A stretch of DNA of 64,000 bases. It comes from Alphaproteobacteria bacterium. Lineage in GTDB: Bacteria > Pseudomonadota > Alphaproteobacteria > Reyranellales > Reyranellaceae. Both the position numbers and the translations under genes were made by a program. The notes below the pieces were generated by a model that was not told where the DNA came from, did no database searches, and saw nothing but the letters and a program-made list of their open reading frames with translations. Shown here piece by piece: positions 15,475 to 23,231 of the stretch (position 1 is its first letter; the number at the start of each line of letters is the position of its first letter). Where the stretch lies: the NCBI GenBank assembly GCA_019635875.1, contig JAHBYP010000010.1:1-64000 (forward strand). The letters run 5' to 3'.

Positions 15475-16665
15475 CTACACCGCCTTGCGCGCGCGCAGGT
15501 CGGCGATGGCGGCGGTGTCGTAGCCCAGCTCGGCGAGGATCTCCTCGGTGTGCTCGCCGGCCTCAGGCGCGCCGTGATGGGTGTCGAGCGCCGTGCGGCT
15601 CATGCCGATCGGCTGGTTCACCAGATGGATCTCGCCCAGCTTCGGATGCTGGACCGGCACTTCCATCCTGTTGTGGATCACCTGCTCGTCGGCGAAGACC
15701 TGGTCCATCGAGTAGATGTGGCCGCAGGGCACGCCGCCCCTGTTGAGCGCATCGACCCAGTGCTGGCTGGTGTTGGTCCTGGTGATCGCGTTGATCTCAG
15801 CGTTCATCTCGACGCGGTTTTTAGAGCGATCCGGTGGCGTCCTGAAGCGCGGATCGGTCATCCAGTCCTCGCGCCCCATGATGGCGCAGAAGCGCTCCCA
15901 GATCGCGCCGGGCGAGGTGGCGATGTTGATGTGGCCGTCGCTGGTCACGAACACGCCCGTCGGGATGCCCGTGGGATGGTCGTTGCCGGCCTGCGGCGCC
16001 ACCTTGCGGTCCATGGTCCAGCGCGCCGCCTGGAAATCGCACAGCGCCAGCAGCGCCTGCAGCAGCGAGGTGTGCACCCACTGGCCCTCGCCCGAGGTCT
16101 CGCGCTCGAGCAGGGCGGCGAGGATGCCGAAGGAGAGGTAGATGCCGGCGCTGGAATCGGCCACGGCGATGCCGGCGCGCACCGGTCCCTGGCCGGGCAG
16201 GCCGGTGACCGACATCAGGCCGCTCATTCCCTGGGCGATCTGGTCGTAGCCCGGTCGGTTGGCGTAGGGCCCGCTCTGGCCGAAGCCGGAGATGGAGCCC
16301 AGCACGATACGCTTGTTGATGGCGCGCAGGGTCTCGTAGTCGAGCCCCAGCCGCTGCTTCACGTCCGGCCGGTAGTTCTCGACCACGACGTCGGAGACCT
16401 TCACCAGCCTGTGCAGGACGGCGCGGCCTTCCGCGGTCTTGAGGTTCAGCGTGATCGAGCGCCGGTTGCGCTGCAGGTTCTGGAAGTCGCTGCCGTGGCG
16501 GCCGCCGCCCAGGATCTCGACCGTGCCGGCATCCTCGATCTTGATGACGTCGGCGCCCCAGTCGGCGAGCTGGCGCGCCGCGGTGGGTCCGGCGCGGGCG
16601 CGGGTGAGGTCGAGCACCTTGAAGCGGGCCAGGGGTCCGCTGCGGCGGCTACGCGTATCGGGCAT
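15475..16665 (-). CDS. CaiB/BaiF-family CoA-transferase (class III)
   Basis: A 396-residue class III CoA-transferase, moving CoA between carboxylic acids through an aspartyl-CoA anhydride. Recognised are KVLDLTRARAGPTAARQLAD at the N-terminus, the GADVIKIED CoA pocket, and the catalytic-region sequence VADSSAGIYLSFGILAAL. SGFGQSGPYANRPGYD is also typical. The length is normal. The donor and acceptor acids cannot be deduced, and neighbours (repeat proteins, HIT) give no hint. It is divergent from the HIT gene. Confidence 0.92.
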   Translation of the reverse strand: MPDTRSRRSGPLARFKVLDLTRARAGPTAARQLADWGADVIKIEDAGTVEILGGGRHGSDFQNLQRNRRSITLNLKTAEGRAVLHRLVKVSDVVVENYRPDVKQRLGLDYETLRAINKRIVLGSISGFGQSGPYANRPGYDQIAQGMSGLMSVTGLPGQGPVRAGIAVADSSAGIYLSFGILAALLERETSGEGQWVHTSLLQALLALCDFQAARWTMDRKVAPQAGNDHPTGIPTGVFVTSDGHINIATSPGAIWERFCAIMGREDWMTDPRFRTPPDRSKNRVEMNAEINAITRTNTSQHWVDALNRGGVPCGHIYSMDQVFADEQVIHNRMEVPVQHPKLGEIHLVNQPIGMSRTALDTHHGAPEAGEHTEEILAELGYDTAAIADLRARKAV

Positions 16666-16740
16666 CGGTCGAATGTCTCGTTGTTTCCTCGAACTCTGCT
16701 AGCATCGCGCGGAACCAACGCCACTGTCGAGGAGCCGGCC

Positions 16741-17169
16741 ATGTCGCATCCGACGGATCCGAATTGCATCTTCTGCAAGATCGTCGCCGGCACGATCCCG
16801 TGCTTCCGCCTGCACGAGGACGACAGCACCATCGCCTTCATGGACATCAACCCGGCCAACGAAGGCCATGCGCTGTCGGTCGCCAAGGGCCACTGGCCGA
16901 CGGTGCACGACATCCCCGCCGAGGTGCTGGGCGCCGTCGCCGGCACCGCGCAGCGCGTGGCGAGGGCGGTGAACCGGACGCTGTCGCCCGATGGCATCAA
17001 CCTGATCCAGGCCAACGGCCCGGGCGCGGCGCAGAGCGTGCCGCACCTGCACATCCACATCCTGCCGCGCTGGAAGGACGACGGCCTGTCGATCAACTGG
17101 CACCCCAGGCCCGGCGACATGGCGAAGATCAAGGCGCTGCACGAGCGCCTCCTGGCGAATATGGGTTAG
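16741..17169 (+). CDS. HIT-family (histidine triad) hydrolase
   Basis: A 142-residue nucleotide hydrolase/transferase of the Hint branch. CIFCKIVAGTIP at the N-terminus carries the CxxC zinc pair, FMDINPANEGHALSVAKGHW the substrate helix, and HLHIHILPRW the histidine triad around residue 118. Hint proteins hydrolyse AMP-lysine or aminoacyl-adenylates. A strong inverted repeat follows at once and probably terminates the transcript. Confidence 0.93.
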   Translation: MSHPTDPNCIFCKIVAGTIPCFRLHEDDSTIAFMDINPANEGHALSVAKGHWPTVHDIPAEVLGAVAGTAQRVARAVNRTLSPDGINLIQANGPGAAQSVPHLHIHILPRWKDDGLSINWHPRPGDMAKIKALHERLLANMG

Positions 17170-17230
17170 TGGGACCGCCGGCGTCCCGCCGGCCTCTTCG
17201 CGATGAGCCGGCGGGACGCCGGCGGTCCCA
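17170..17230. terminator. Perfect 24-base inverted repeat between convergent genes
   Basis: The arms 17170-17193 and 17207-17230 are perfectly complementary (TGGGACCGCCGGCGTCCCGC...) with a 13-base loop, sitting between the HIT stop and the DUF1028 stop. No T-run follows. It fits a bidirectional terminator, but the GGCGTCCCGCCGGC core also has the look of a dispersed repeat. Confidence 0.75.
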
Positions 17231-17231
17231 G

Positions 17232-17945
17232 TCACTGCCGATCCGCCGCCTTCATCGCCTCGACGCGGTGCGCGATCTCGTCGAAGTCGAGCAGGCCGAC
17301 GGGGTTGTCGCGGCGCGGGCTGAAGAGGCGGGAGTAGGCGAAGCGTTCGCGGCTGACCTGCTCGAGGCGCTTCAGCTCGTCGAGCGGCTCGACGTGATCG
17401 TCGACGCGCCAGTCGAAGTCGGGATAGTCCTCGGTCGAGACGATCTTCAGCGCCGCCGATTGCTTGCCGCGCTTGTCGCCGCCCACCGCCTCGCCGGCGC
17501 GCAGCGCCTCGATCAGCCGTCGCGGGAAGGACAGAAGCGGATTGGCTTCGTAGAACCGCGCCGTCTCTTCGATCACCTGCGGGCCGGCCAGCATGTTGCC
17601 GGCGACCGAGAAGGTGTCGCGCACGAGATGGCCGCACCACTCCACGCAGCTGGCGCCGGTGTGCGCGGCGATGCCGCCGCGCGCGTCCTGGATGTGCAGC
17701 TGGCGATGATCGCGGCCGTCATCGGCGGCGGTCAGCAGGCGCACGGCGTCCGCGGCGCCCACGCCCTGGCGCAGCAGGCGCAGGCCGCGCGTGCCGTACA
17801 TCGCGTTGGTGTTGGCCTGCGTGGCGATGGCGCCGACACCACTCTCCAAATGCGGCACGCGCGAGCCGACACAGAACGACTTGGTGGCGACGCAGACGCC
17901 GAACGCGCCACTGCCGGGATCGCGCGCGACGATGGACCAGGTCAT
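17232..17945 (-). CDS. DUF1028 family protein (Ntn-hydrolase-like)
   Basis: A 237-residue DUF1028 protein. The start MTWSIVARDPGSGAFGVCVA, the following SFCVGSRVPHLESGVGAIATQ and the QHI-type segment with DARGGIAAHTGASC are family hallmarks. The fold is related to Ntn hydrolases and activity is not established. ATG 17945 is preceded by GGGGGA at the right distance; ATG 17957 is possible. The open frame further upstream is family A repeat. Confidence 0.88.
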   Translation of the reverse strand: MTWSIVARDPGSGAFGVCVATKSFCVGSRVPHLESGVGAIATQANTNAMYGTRGLRLLRQGVGAADAVRLLTAADDGRDHRQLHIQDARGGIAAHTGASCVEWCGHLVRDTFSVAGNMLAGPQVIEETARFYEANPLLSFPRRLIEALRAGEAVGGDKRGKQSAALKIVSTEDYPDFDWRVDDHVEPLDELKRLEQVSRERFAYSRLFSPRRDNPVGLLDFDEIAHRVEAMKAADRQ

Positions 17946-17962
17946 GGAGTCCCCCATTGTTG

Positions 17963-18084
17963 CCTTCCCCCGGAGGGGGAAGGTGCCCGAAGGGCGGAAG
18001 GGGGATGTCGAAGACGAACGGAGGAGTCCGTCTTCGACATCCCCCATCCGGCGCTGCGCGCCACCTTCCCCCTCCGGAGGAAGG
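17963..18084. repeat. Family A bipartite palindromic repeat, copy 5
   Basis: Beta half left (TGCCCGAAGGGCGG), alpha half right (CGGCGCTGCGCGCCA). The core includes GTCGAAGACG facing CGTCTTCGAC. The right terminal palindrome has one change. It lies between two minus-strand genes, in the orientation opposite to copies 1, 3 and 4. Confidence 0.92.
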
Positions 18085-18094
18085 CAAAACCATA

Positions 18095-19006
18095 TCACGC
18101 CGCGGGCGGCAGGCTGATCCATTCCGGCATCAGTGGCTTCAGGGTCGCGTCGCCGGCCGTGAGCCGGGCGCCCGACTCGCGCGCCTTGTCGAGGGCTTCC
18201 AGCCGCAGCAGTGCCAGACCCTGCGTGCCCAGGCCCGAGCGCATCTCGCCGGCCTCCTGGCCGTTGATCGTCACCGGCGTGCCGGGCGCCGGCATCGGGC
18301 CATCGACCGCGACCGGCAGCAGGCGCTTCTTCACCAGCCCGCGATACTTGGTGCGGGCGGTGAGCTCCTGGCCCATGTAGCAGCCCTTCTTCCAGTCGAC
18401 GCCGTGCAGCTCGTCGAAGCCGCTCTCGAGCAGCAGCGCCTTCTCGACCGGCAGGTCGCGGCTGCCGTCGGGAACGCCCAGTGTCAGACGGACATGGTCC
18501 CAGGTCTCGAACGGCGCGGGCGCGAAGCCGCGGGGCGGCAGCATGGTGGCGATATGGCCGTCGGGCGCGATCACGCGCACGCCCAGGCCGGGCAGCCGCG
18601 GATCGACATAGGCGACGGCATCGTCGATGGCGATGGCGGCGCCCGGCTGATCGCGCAGGCCCAGCGCCGCGGCGGCGCCTTCACCGGTCACCGCGACGAC
18701 CTCCCAGCCGGTGCCGCGGTTCTCGATCGTCACCTTCGAGCGCAGCCTGTAGAGCGTGAGCTTCTTCGCAAGGTCGGCGGCGCGGTCGCGCTCGACCTCG
18801 AGCATCAGCGCGCCATTGTGCTCGACGATGAACATGTCGAACAGGAAGCGGCCCTGCGGCGTCAGAAGCGCGGCGTGGATCGCGCGGTCGGGCGCGACGC
18901 GGCTGACGTCGTTCGACACCAGTCCCTGCAGGAAGTCGCGGCGGTCGTCGCCGGTCACCGCGATCACGCCGCGGTGACCGAGCGACGAGAATACGAGCGC
19001 CGTCAT
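18095..19006 (-). CDS. ygfZ: Folate-binding YgfZ/GcvT-family protein
   Basis: A 303-residue YgfZ family protein, a folate-dependent factor that supports iron-sulfur enzymes such as MiaB. The diagnostic motif KGCYMGQELTARTKYRG is near residue 215, and GDDRRDFLQGLVSNDV near the N-terminus is the GcvT-like domain. ATG 19006 starts the fold. It is divergent from the dihydroorotase-like gene, with 132 bases between the starts. Confidence 0.9.
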   Translation of the reverse strand: MTALVFSSLGHRGVIAVTGDDRRDFLQGLVSNDVSRVAPDRAIHAALLTPQGRFLFDMFIVEHNGALMLEVERDRAADLAKKLTLYRLRSKVTIENRGTGWEVVAVTGEGAAAALGLRDQPGAAIAIDDAVAYVDPRLPGLGVRVIAPDGHIATMLPPRGFAPAPFETWDHVRLTLGVPDGSRDLPVEKALLLESGFDELHGVDWKKGCYMGQELTARTKYRGLVKKRLLPVAVDGPMPAPGTPVTINGQEAGEMRSGLGTQGLALLRLEALDKARESGARLTAGDATLKPLMPEWISLPPAA

Positions 19007-19138
19007 GGTCGGTGACTCCGGTCGGTCTTGACCCATGAAGGTGGGCACCAAGCGCGCCGCCCGCAAGGGCCTTTCGCGGCTGCAGCACGCGCGGTATTTC
19101 CTTGTTCCCCGCGGAGGCGAGGAGAAGGAAGGGCGGGA

Positions 19139-20485
19139 ATGGCCGAAACCTACGATCTGATCGTCGCCGGCGGCGAGTGCTTCACCACGGCGGGGCTGGT
19201 GCGCGCCGATCTCGGCGTGCGCAACGGCCGCTTCGTGGCGATCGGCGATCTGTCCGCCGCCTCGGCCGGCGAGCGCTTCGACGCGCGCGGGCTCACCGTG
19301 CTGCCCGGGGTGATCGACAGCCAGGTGCATTTCCGCGAGCCCGGGCTGGAGCACAAGGAGGACCTCGAAAGCGGCACGCGCGGCGCGGTGCTGGGCGGCG
19401 TCACGGCGGTCTTCGAGATGCCCAACACGAAACCCAGCACGCTCACCGCCGAGGACCTCGCGGCCAAGCTGGCGCTGGCCAAGGGCAGGGCATGGTGCGA
19501 CTACGCCTTCTACATGGGCGGCTCGGCGGAGAACGTCGAACAGCTGCCGATGCTGGAGCGCCTGCCGGGCTGCTGCGGCGTGAAGGTCTTCATGGGCGCC
19601 TCGACCGGCACCCTGCTGGTTCCCGACGATCCGACGCTCGATCGCATCCTCGCCCACGGCGTGCGCCGCATGGCGGTGCATTGCGAGGACGAGGAGCGCA
19701 TGAACGCGCGCAAGAAGCTCGGCCAGGTGCCGGGCGCGACGGCGCATCTGCACCCTGTCGTGCGTGACATGGAATCGGCGCTGATCGCCACCCAGCGCCT
19801 CATCCGGCTGGCCCGCAAGCGTGGCCGCCGCGTGCATGTGCTGCACGTGACGACGGAGGAGGAGATGGCCTTCCTCGCCGATCACAAGGACGTCGCCAGC
19901 GTCGAGGCGACGCCGCAGCATCTCACCCTGTTCGCGCCGGACTGCTACGACCGGCTCGGCACCTTCGCGCAGATGAACCCGCCGATCCGCGAGGCGCGCC
20001 ATCGCGAGGGCCTGTGGCGCGCGCTGCGCGAGGGTATCGTCGACGTCATCGGCTCCGATCACGCGCCACACACGAAGGAAGAGAAGTCGCAGCCGTTTCC
20101 CAATTCACCTTCGGGCATGCCGGGCGTGCAGACCTTGCTGCCGCTGCTGCTCGATCACCTCGCCGCCGGGCGGCTGTCGCTGGCGCGGCTGGTCGACCTG
20201 ACCTCGGCCGGCGCGCAGCGCATTTTCGGCCTGGCACGCAAGGGTCGCATCGCGCTCGGCTACGACGCCGACCTCACCGTCGTCGACCTGAAGTCGAGGC
20301 GCGAAATCGCCGAGAAATGGATGGCGACCAAGTCGGGCTGGACGCCGTATGCCGGGATGACGGTGACCGGCTGGCCCCGGGCGACGATCATCCGCGGCCG
20401 CGTGGTGATGCGCGAGGACGAGCTGATCGGCCCGCCGGCCGGCGAGGCGCTGCGCTTCGTCGAGACGCTGCGGCCCGAGGTTTGA
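19139..20485 (+). CDS. Dihydroorotase-like amidohydrolase with Gln in the HxH motif
   Basis: A 448-residue cyclic amidohydrolase. GVKVFMGASTG supplies the carboxylated Lys, VHCEDEE and HVLHVTTEEE the metal His residues, and GSDHAPHTKEEK the catalytic Asp, as in type I dihydroorotase or allantoinase. The first metal motif, normally DxHxHxRxPG, reads DSQVHFREPG, so the first His is Gln. This is an orthologous-looking variant, not an obvious decay, since all else is intact. Reaction therefore uncertain: carbamoyl-aspartate cyclisation or another cyclic amide. GGAGAAGGAAGG precedes the start. Confidence 0.85.
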   Translation: MAETYDLIVAGGECFTTAGLVRADLGVRNGRFVAIGDLSAASAGERFDARGLTVLPGVIDSQVHFREPGLEHKEDLESGTRGAVLGGVTAVFEMPNTKPSTLTAEDLAAKLALAKGRAWCDYAFYMGGSAENVEQLPMLERLPGCCGVKVFMGASTGTLLVPDDPTLDRILAHGVRRMAVHCEDEERMNARKKLGQVPGATAHLHPVVRDMESALIATQRLIRLARKRGRRVHVLHVTTEEEMAFLADHKDVASVEATPQHLTLFAPDCYDRLGTFAQMNPPIREARHREGLWRALREGIVDVIGSDHAPHTKEEKSQPFPNSPSGMPGVQTLLPLLLDHLAAGRLSLARLVDLTSAGAQRIFGLARKGRIALGYDADLTVVDLKSRREIAEKWMATKSGWTPYAGMTVTGWPRATIIRGRVVMREDELIGPPAGEALRFVETLRPEV

Positions 20486-20497
20486 TTCACCGCCTTA

Positions 20498-20619
20498 CCT
20501 TCCCCCGGAGGGGGAAGGTGCCCGAAGGGCGGAAGGGGGATGTCGAAGACGAACAGAGGAGTCCGTCTTCAACATCCCCCATCCGGCGCTGCGCGCCACC
20601 TTCCCCCTCCGGGGGAAGG
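20498..20619. repeat. Family A bipartite palindromic repeat, copy 6
   Basis: Beta half left, alpha half right, both terminal palindromes intact; nearly identical to copy 5 in core and arms. It lies between two plus-strand genes, so in the direction of transcription it reads beta to alpha. Confidence 0.92.
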
Positions 20620-20648
20620 TAGGATGAGAGGAAAAGGAGATAGTGCGT

Positions 20649-21644
20649 ATGGCGACGTTCAGGGCGCTGGTGTCGGAGCAGGGCGCCGACCGCAAGGTGA
20701 CGAGCGCGGTGCAGGAGCTCGAGACGGCGACGCTGCCGGCGGGCGACGTGACGGTGAAGGTCGAGCACTCGACCTTGAACTACAAGGACGGGCTGGTGCT
20801 GACCTCGGGTGGCGGGCTGGTGAAGACCTGGCCGCATGTCGGCGGCATCGATCTAGCCGGTGTCGTGGAAGAATCGTCGAACGCCGGCTTCAAGGCCGGC
20901 GATCGCGTCGTGCTCAACGGCTATCGCGTGGGCGAGCTGCATTGGGGCGGCTATGCGACCATGGCGCGGGTCAAGGGCGACTGGCTGGTGAAGCTGCCCG
21001 ACGCGATCTCGACGAAGCGCGCGATGGCGATCGGCACCGCCGGCTACACCTCGATGCTGTGCGTCGCGGCGCTCGAGCGGCATGGGCTGAAGCCAGCGCA
21101 GGGCGAGGTGCTGGTGACCGGCGCGGCCGGCGGCGTCGGCTCCGTCGCCGTCGCGATCCTGGCGAAGCTCGGCTATCAGGTGGTCGCCGCGACGGGACGG
21201 CCGAGCGAGGCCGATTATCTCAAGGGCCTCGGTGCCGCGACGATCATGGAGCGCAAGGAGCTCACCGAGGCGCCCGACCGGCCGCTGCTGTCGGAGCGCT
21301 TCGCGGGTGTCATCGACACCGTCTCCGGCGTGATGCTGGCGCGCGCGCTTGCCATGGTGAAGTACGGCGGTGCGGCGGCGGTGTGCGGCCTGGCCGGCGG
21401 CGCGTCGTTCCCGGGCAGCATCCTGCCCTTCATCCTGCGTGGCGTGTCGATGCTGGGCATCGATTCGGTGATGCTGCCGATGGCGCCGCGTGTCGACGCC
21501 TGGAAGCGTCTCGCCACCGACCTGCCGCTCGACAAGCTCGACGCCATGGTCGTCGAGGCGAAGCTCGCCGACCTGCCGGGCCTGGCGCCGAGGATCCTCA
21601 AGGGCGAGGTGCGCGGCCGCGTCGTGGTCGACGTCGCCGCGTAG
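20649..21644 (+). CDS. YhdH/AcuI-type quinone/acryloyl-CoA reductase family oxidoreductase
   Basis: A 331-residue medium-chain dehydrogenase/reductase without zinc. TLNYKDGLVLT is the signature of the YhdH/AcuI group, VLVTGAAGGVGSVAVAILAKLGY the NADPH-binding Rossmann turn. Characterised members reduce acryloyl-CoA to propionyl-CoA. ATG 20649 is used; GTG 20643 two codons upstream is possible. Aggaaaagg-type purines precede it. Confidence 0.9.
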   Translation: MATFRALVSEQGADRKVTSAVQELETATLPAGDVTVKVEHSTLNYKDGLVLTSGGGLVKTWPHVGGIDLAGVVEESSNAGFKAGDRVVLNGYRVGELHWGGYATMARVKGDWLVKLPDAISTKRAMAIGTAGYTSMLCVAALERHGLKPAQGEVLVTGAAGGVGSVAVAILAKLGYQVVAATGRPSEADYLKGLGAATIMERKELTEAPDRPLLSERFAGVIDTVSGVMLARALAMVKYGGAAAVCGLAGGASFPGSILPFILRGVSMLGIDSVMLPMAPRVDAWKRLATDLPLDKLDAMVVEAKLADLPGLAPRILKGEVRGRVVVDVAA

Positions 21645-21670
21645 CGCATGCCTCGACCAAACGGGCCCGC

Positions 21671-21725
21671 CTGTCATTCCGAGCGCAGCGAGGGATCCAC
21701 ACCCTCGCTGCGCTCGGGATGACAG
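21671..21725. repeat. Family C long hairpin, copy 3
   Basis: CTGTCATTCCGAGCGCAGCG faces CGCTGCGCTCGGGATGACAG around a minimal loop. It separates the reductase and the LysR gene, both on the plus strand. Confidence 0.9.
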
Positions 21726-21737
21726 CGTGACCGCGCC

Positions 21738-22622
21738 ATGGCCGCGCGCCTGCCGCCGTTGGGCGCCATCGAGGCCTTCGCGGCGGCCGCGCGTACGCTC
21801 TCCTTCACCGACGCCGCGCGCGAGCTCAACCTCACCGCCTCGGCAATCAGCCGGCGCGTGGCTCAGCTCGAGCACACGCTGGGCGTCGCGCTGTTCCATC
21901 GCGTCACGCGCGGCCTGCGGCTGACGGCGGCCGGCGAAACCTATCTCGCCGCGATCGCCCCGGCGCTCGAGCAGCTGCGCGCCGCCGGCGTGGCGCTGGC
22001 GCCGGCGACACGCGGCAGGACCGTGCGCCTGGCGGTGCTGCCCTCGTTCACCGCCCTGTGGCTGTTTCCGCGCATTGCCGCCTTCGAGACGGCGCATCCC
22101 GACATCGATTTGCGCGTCTCGACGATCGCGCGTGCGCCCGAGGCGACGCGCGAGGACGTCGATCTTGCGATCGCTGTCGGCACCGGCGACTGGCGCGGCT
22201 GGACGTCGGAGCGGCTGATGGCAATGCGCTGCCGGCCGGTCTGCGCGCCGTCCTTGCGCGACGGCAGGCCGGGCCTGCGAATGCCCGCCGATCTCGAGCA
22301 CCACACCCTGCTGAGCGTCAGCCAGCCGCGCGGCTTCTGGCGTCGCTGGTGCCGCGAGGCCGGGCTGCCGGCGTTCACGCCGCGCCGCAACCTGCGCTTC
22401 GACGGCCTGCATCTGCTCTACGAGGCGGCCGCCAGCGGCCTGGGCGTGGCGATGGCGTTCGACGATCTGGTCGCGCCCTACATCGCCGACGGCAGGCTGG
22501 TCGAGCCGTTCGACCTGAGCTTCGTGCCCGAGCACGCCTACTGGCTGCTGGGGCGGCCGGGCGAGCGGCGGCGCGGCGTGCGCTTCGTGCGCGACTGGCT
22601 GCTGCGCGAGACGCGCGCCTGA
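21738..22622 (+). CDS. LysR-family transcriptional regulator (GcvA-like)
   Basis: A 294-residue LysR regulator. The N-terminal winged helix-turn-helix is seen in LGAIEAFAAAARTLSFTDAA and LTASAISRRVAQLEHTLGV, and LFHRVTRGLRLTAAGETYL completes it; a periplasmic-binding-like effector domain follows, ending with DLSFVPEHAYWLL. It resembles GcvA/AmpR-type members. No divergently transcribed target is next to it. The PaaI thioesterase gene follows on the same strand after 92 bases. Confidence 0.92.
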   Translation: MAARLPPLGAIEAFAAAARTLSFTDAARELNLTASAISRRVAQLEHTLGVALFHRVTRGLRLTAAGETYLAAIAPALEQLRAAGVALAPATRGRTVRLAVLPSFTALWLFPRIAAFETAHPDIDLRVSTIARAPEATREDVDLAIAVGTGDWRGWTSERLMAMRCRPVCAPSLRDGRPGLRMPADLEHHTLLSVSQPRGFWRRWCREAGLPAFTPRRNLRFDGLHLLYEAAASGLGVAMAFDDLVAPYIADGRLVEPFDLSFVPEHAYWLLGRPGERRRGVRFVRDWLLRETRA

Positions 22623-22714
22623 TCGTTGCGCGTGGCGCACGCATGCGTGCGCACGGCGCGTTTGTCGCGGCGCGGCCGCTGGCGTAGCGACGGGCATCGT
22701 CCTGGAGCCGACCG

Positions 22715-23137
22715 ATGCTGGCGCTGCCCGAAGGTTACGTCCCGTTCCACCGTTCCGGCCCGTTCCTCGACCTGGTCGGGCCGCTCTACGAGCGTCTCGA
22801 CGGCGCGGCGCTGCTGCTGGGCCTGCGCGTCGAGGCGCGGCACTGCAATCGCCGCGGCCTGGCCCATGGCGGGCTGATGATGACCCTGGCCGACCTGGTG
22901 CTGGGCTACAACCTGGTGCGCGTCGGCGGCCATGGCGGCGGCATCACGGTGAGCCTGACCACCGACTTCGCCGGCTCGGCGCGCGTCGGCGACTGGCTCG
23001 AGGCGCGCGCCGACGTGCAGAAGGCCACCGGCAGCGTCGCCTTCGCCAATTGCTACATCAGCGTCGGCGACAGGCGCATCGTGCGCGCCAGCGGCATCTT
23101 CCACATCCCCGCGCCGAACGCCTCCGCCGCGCCCTGA
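22715..23137 (+). CDS. PaaI-family hot-dog thioesterase
   Basis: A 140-residue hot-dog fold protein. RRGLAHGGLMMTLADLVLG includes the HGG motif and the acidic residue of the active site; ITVSLTTDFAGSARVGDWLE and the final RRIVRASGIFHIP complete the fold. Such enzymes hydrolyse aryl- or acyl-CoA thioesters. The length is standard. The substrate is unknown. Confidence 0.9.
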   Translation: MLALPEGYVPFHRSGPFLDLVGPLYERLDGAALLLGLRVEARHCNRRGLAHGGLMMTLADLVLGYNLVRVGGHGGGITVSLTTDFAGSARVGDWLEARADVQKATGSVAFANCYISVGDRRIVRASGIFHIPAPNASAAP

Positions 23138-23189
23138 AGGGCGAAGCGCCCGCCGCGCGCCTGAAACGATGCCTGGTGGCTTGGACATC

Positions 23190-23220
23190 CTGTCATCCCT
23201 CGCTGCGCTCGGGATGACAG
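23190..23220. repeat. Family C short form, copy 4
   Basis: Identical in design to 8799-8829: CTGTCATCCC fused to TCGCTGCGCTCGGGATGACAG. It sits 12 bases from the stop of the CmcJ-like gene, between convergent genes. Confidence 0.88.
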
Positions 23221-23231
23221 GTGACGCCGCG

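Noticed and set aside
16699..17640. Minus-strand frame covering the HIT gene and the inverted repeat at 17170
   Set aside because: Antisense to the HIT gene; its recognisable-looking peptide GVPPAHREEAGGTPAVP is only translation of the palindrome.
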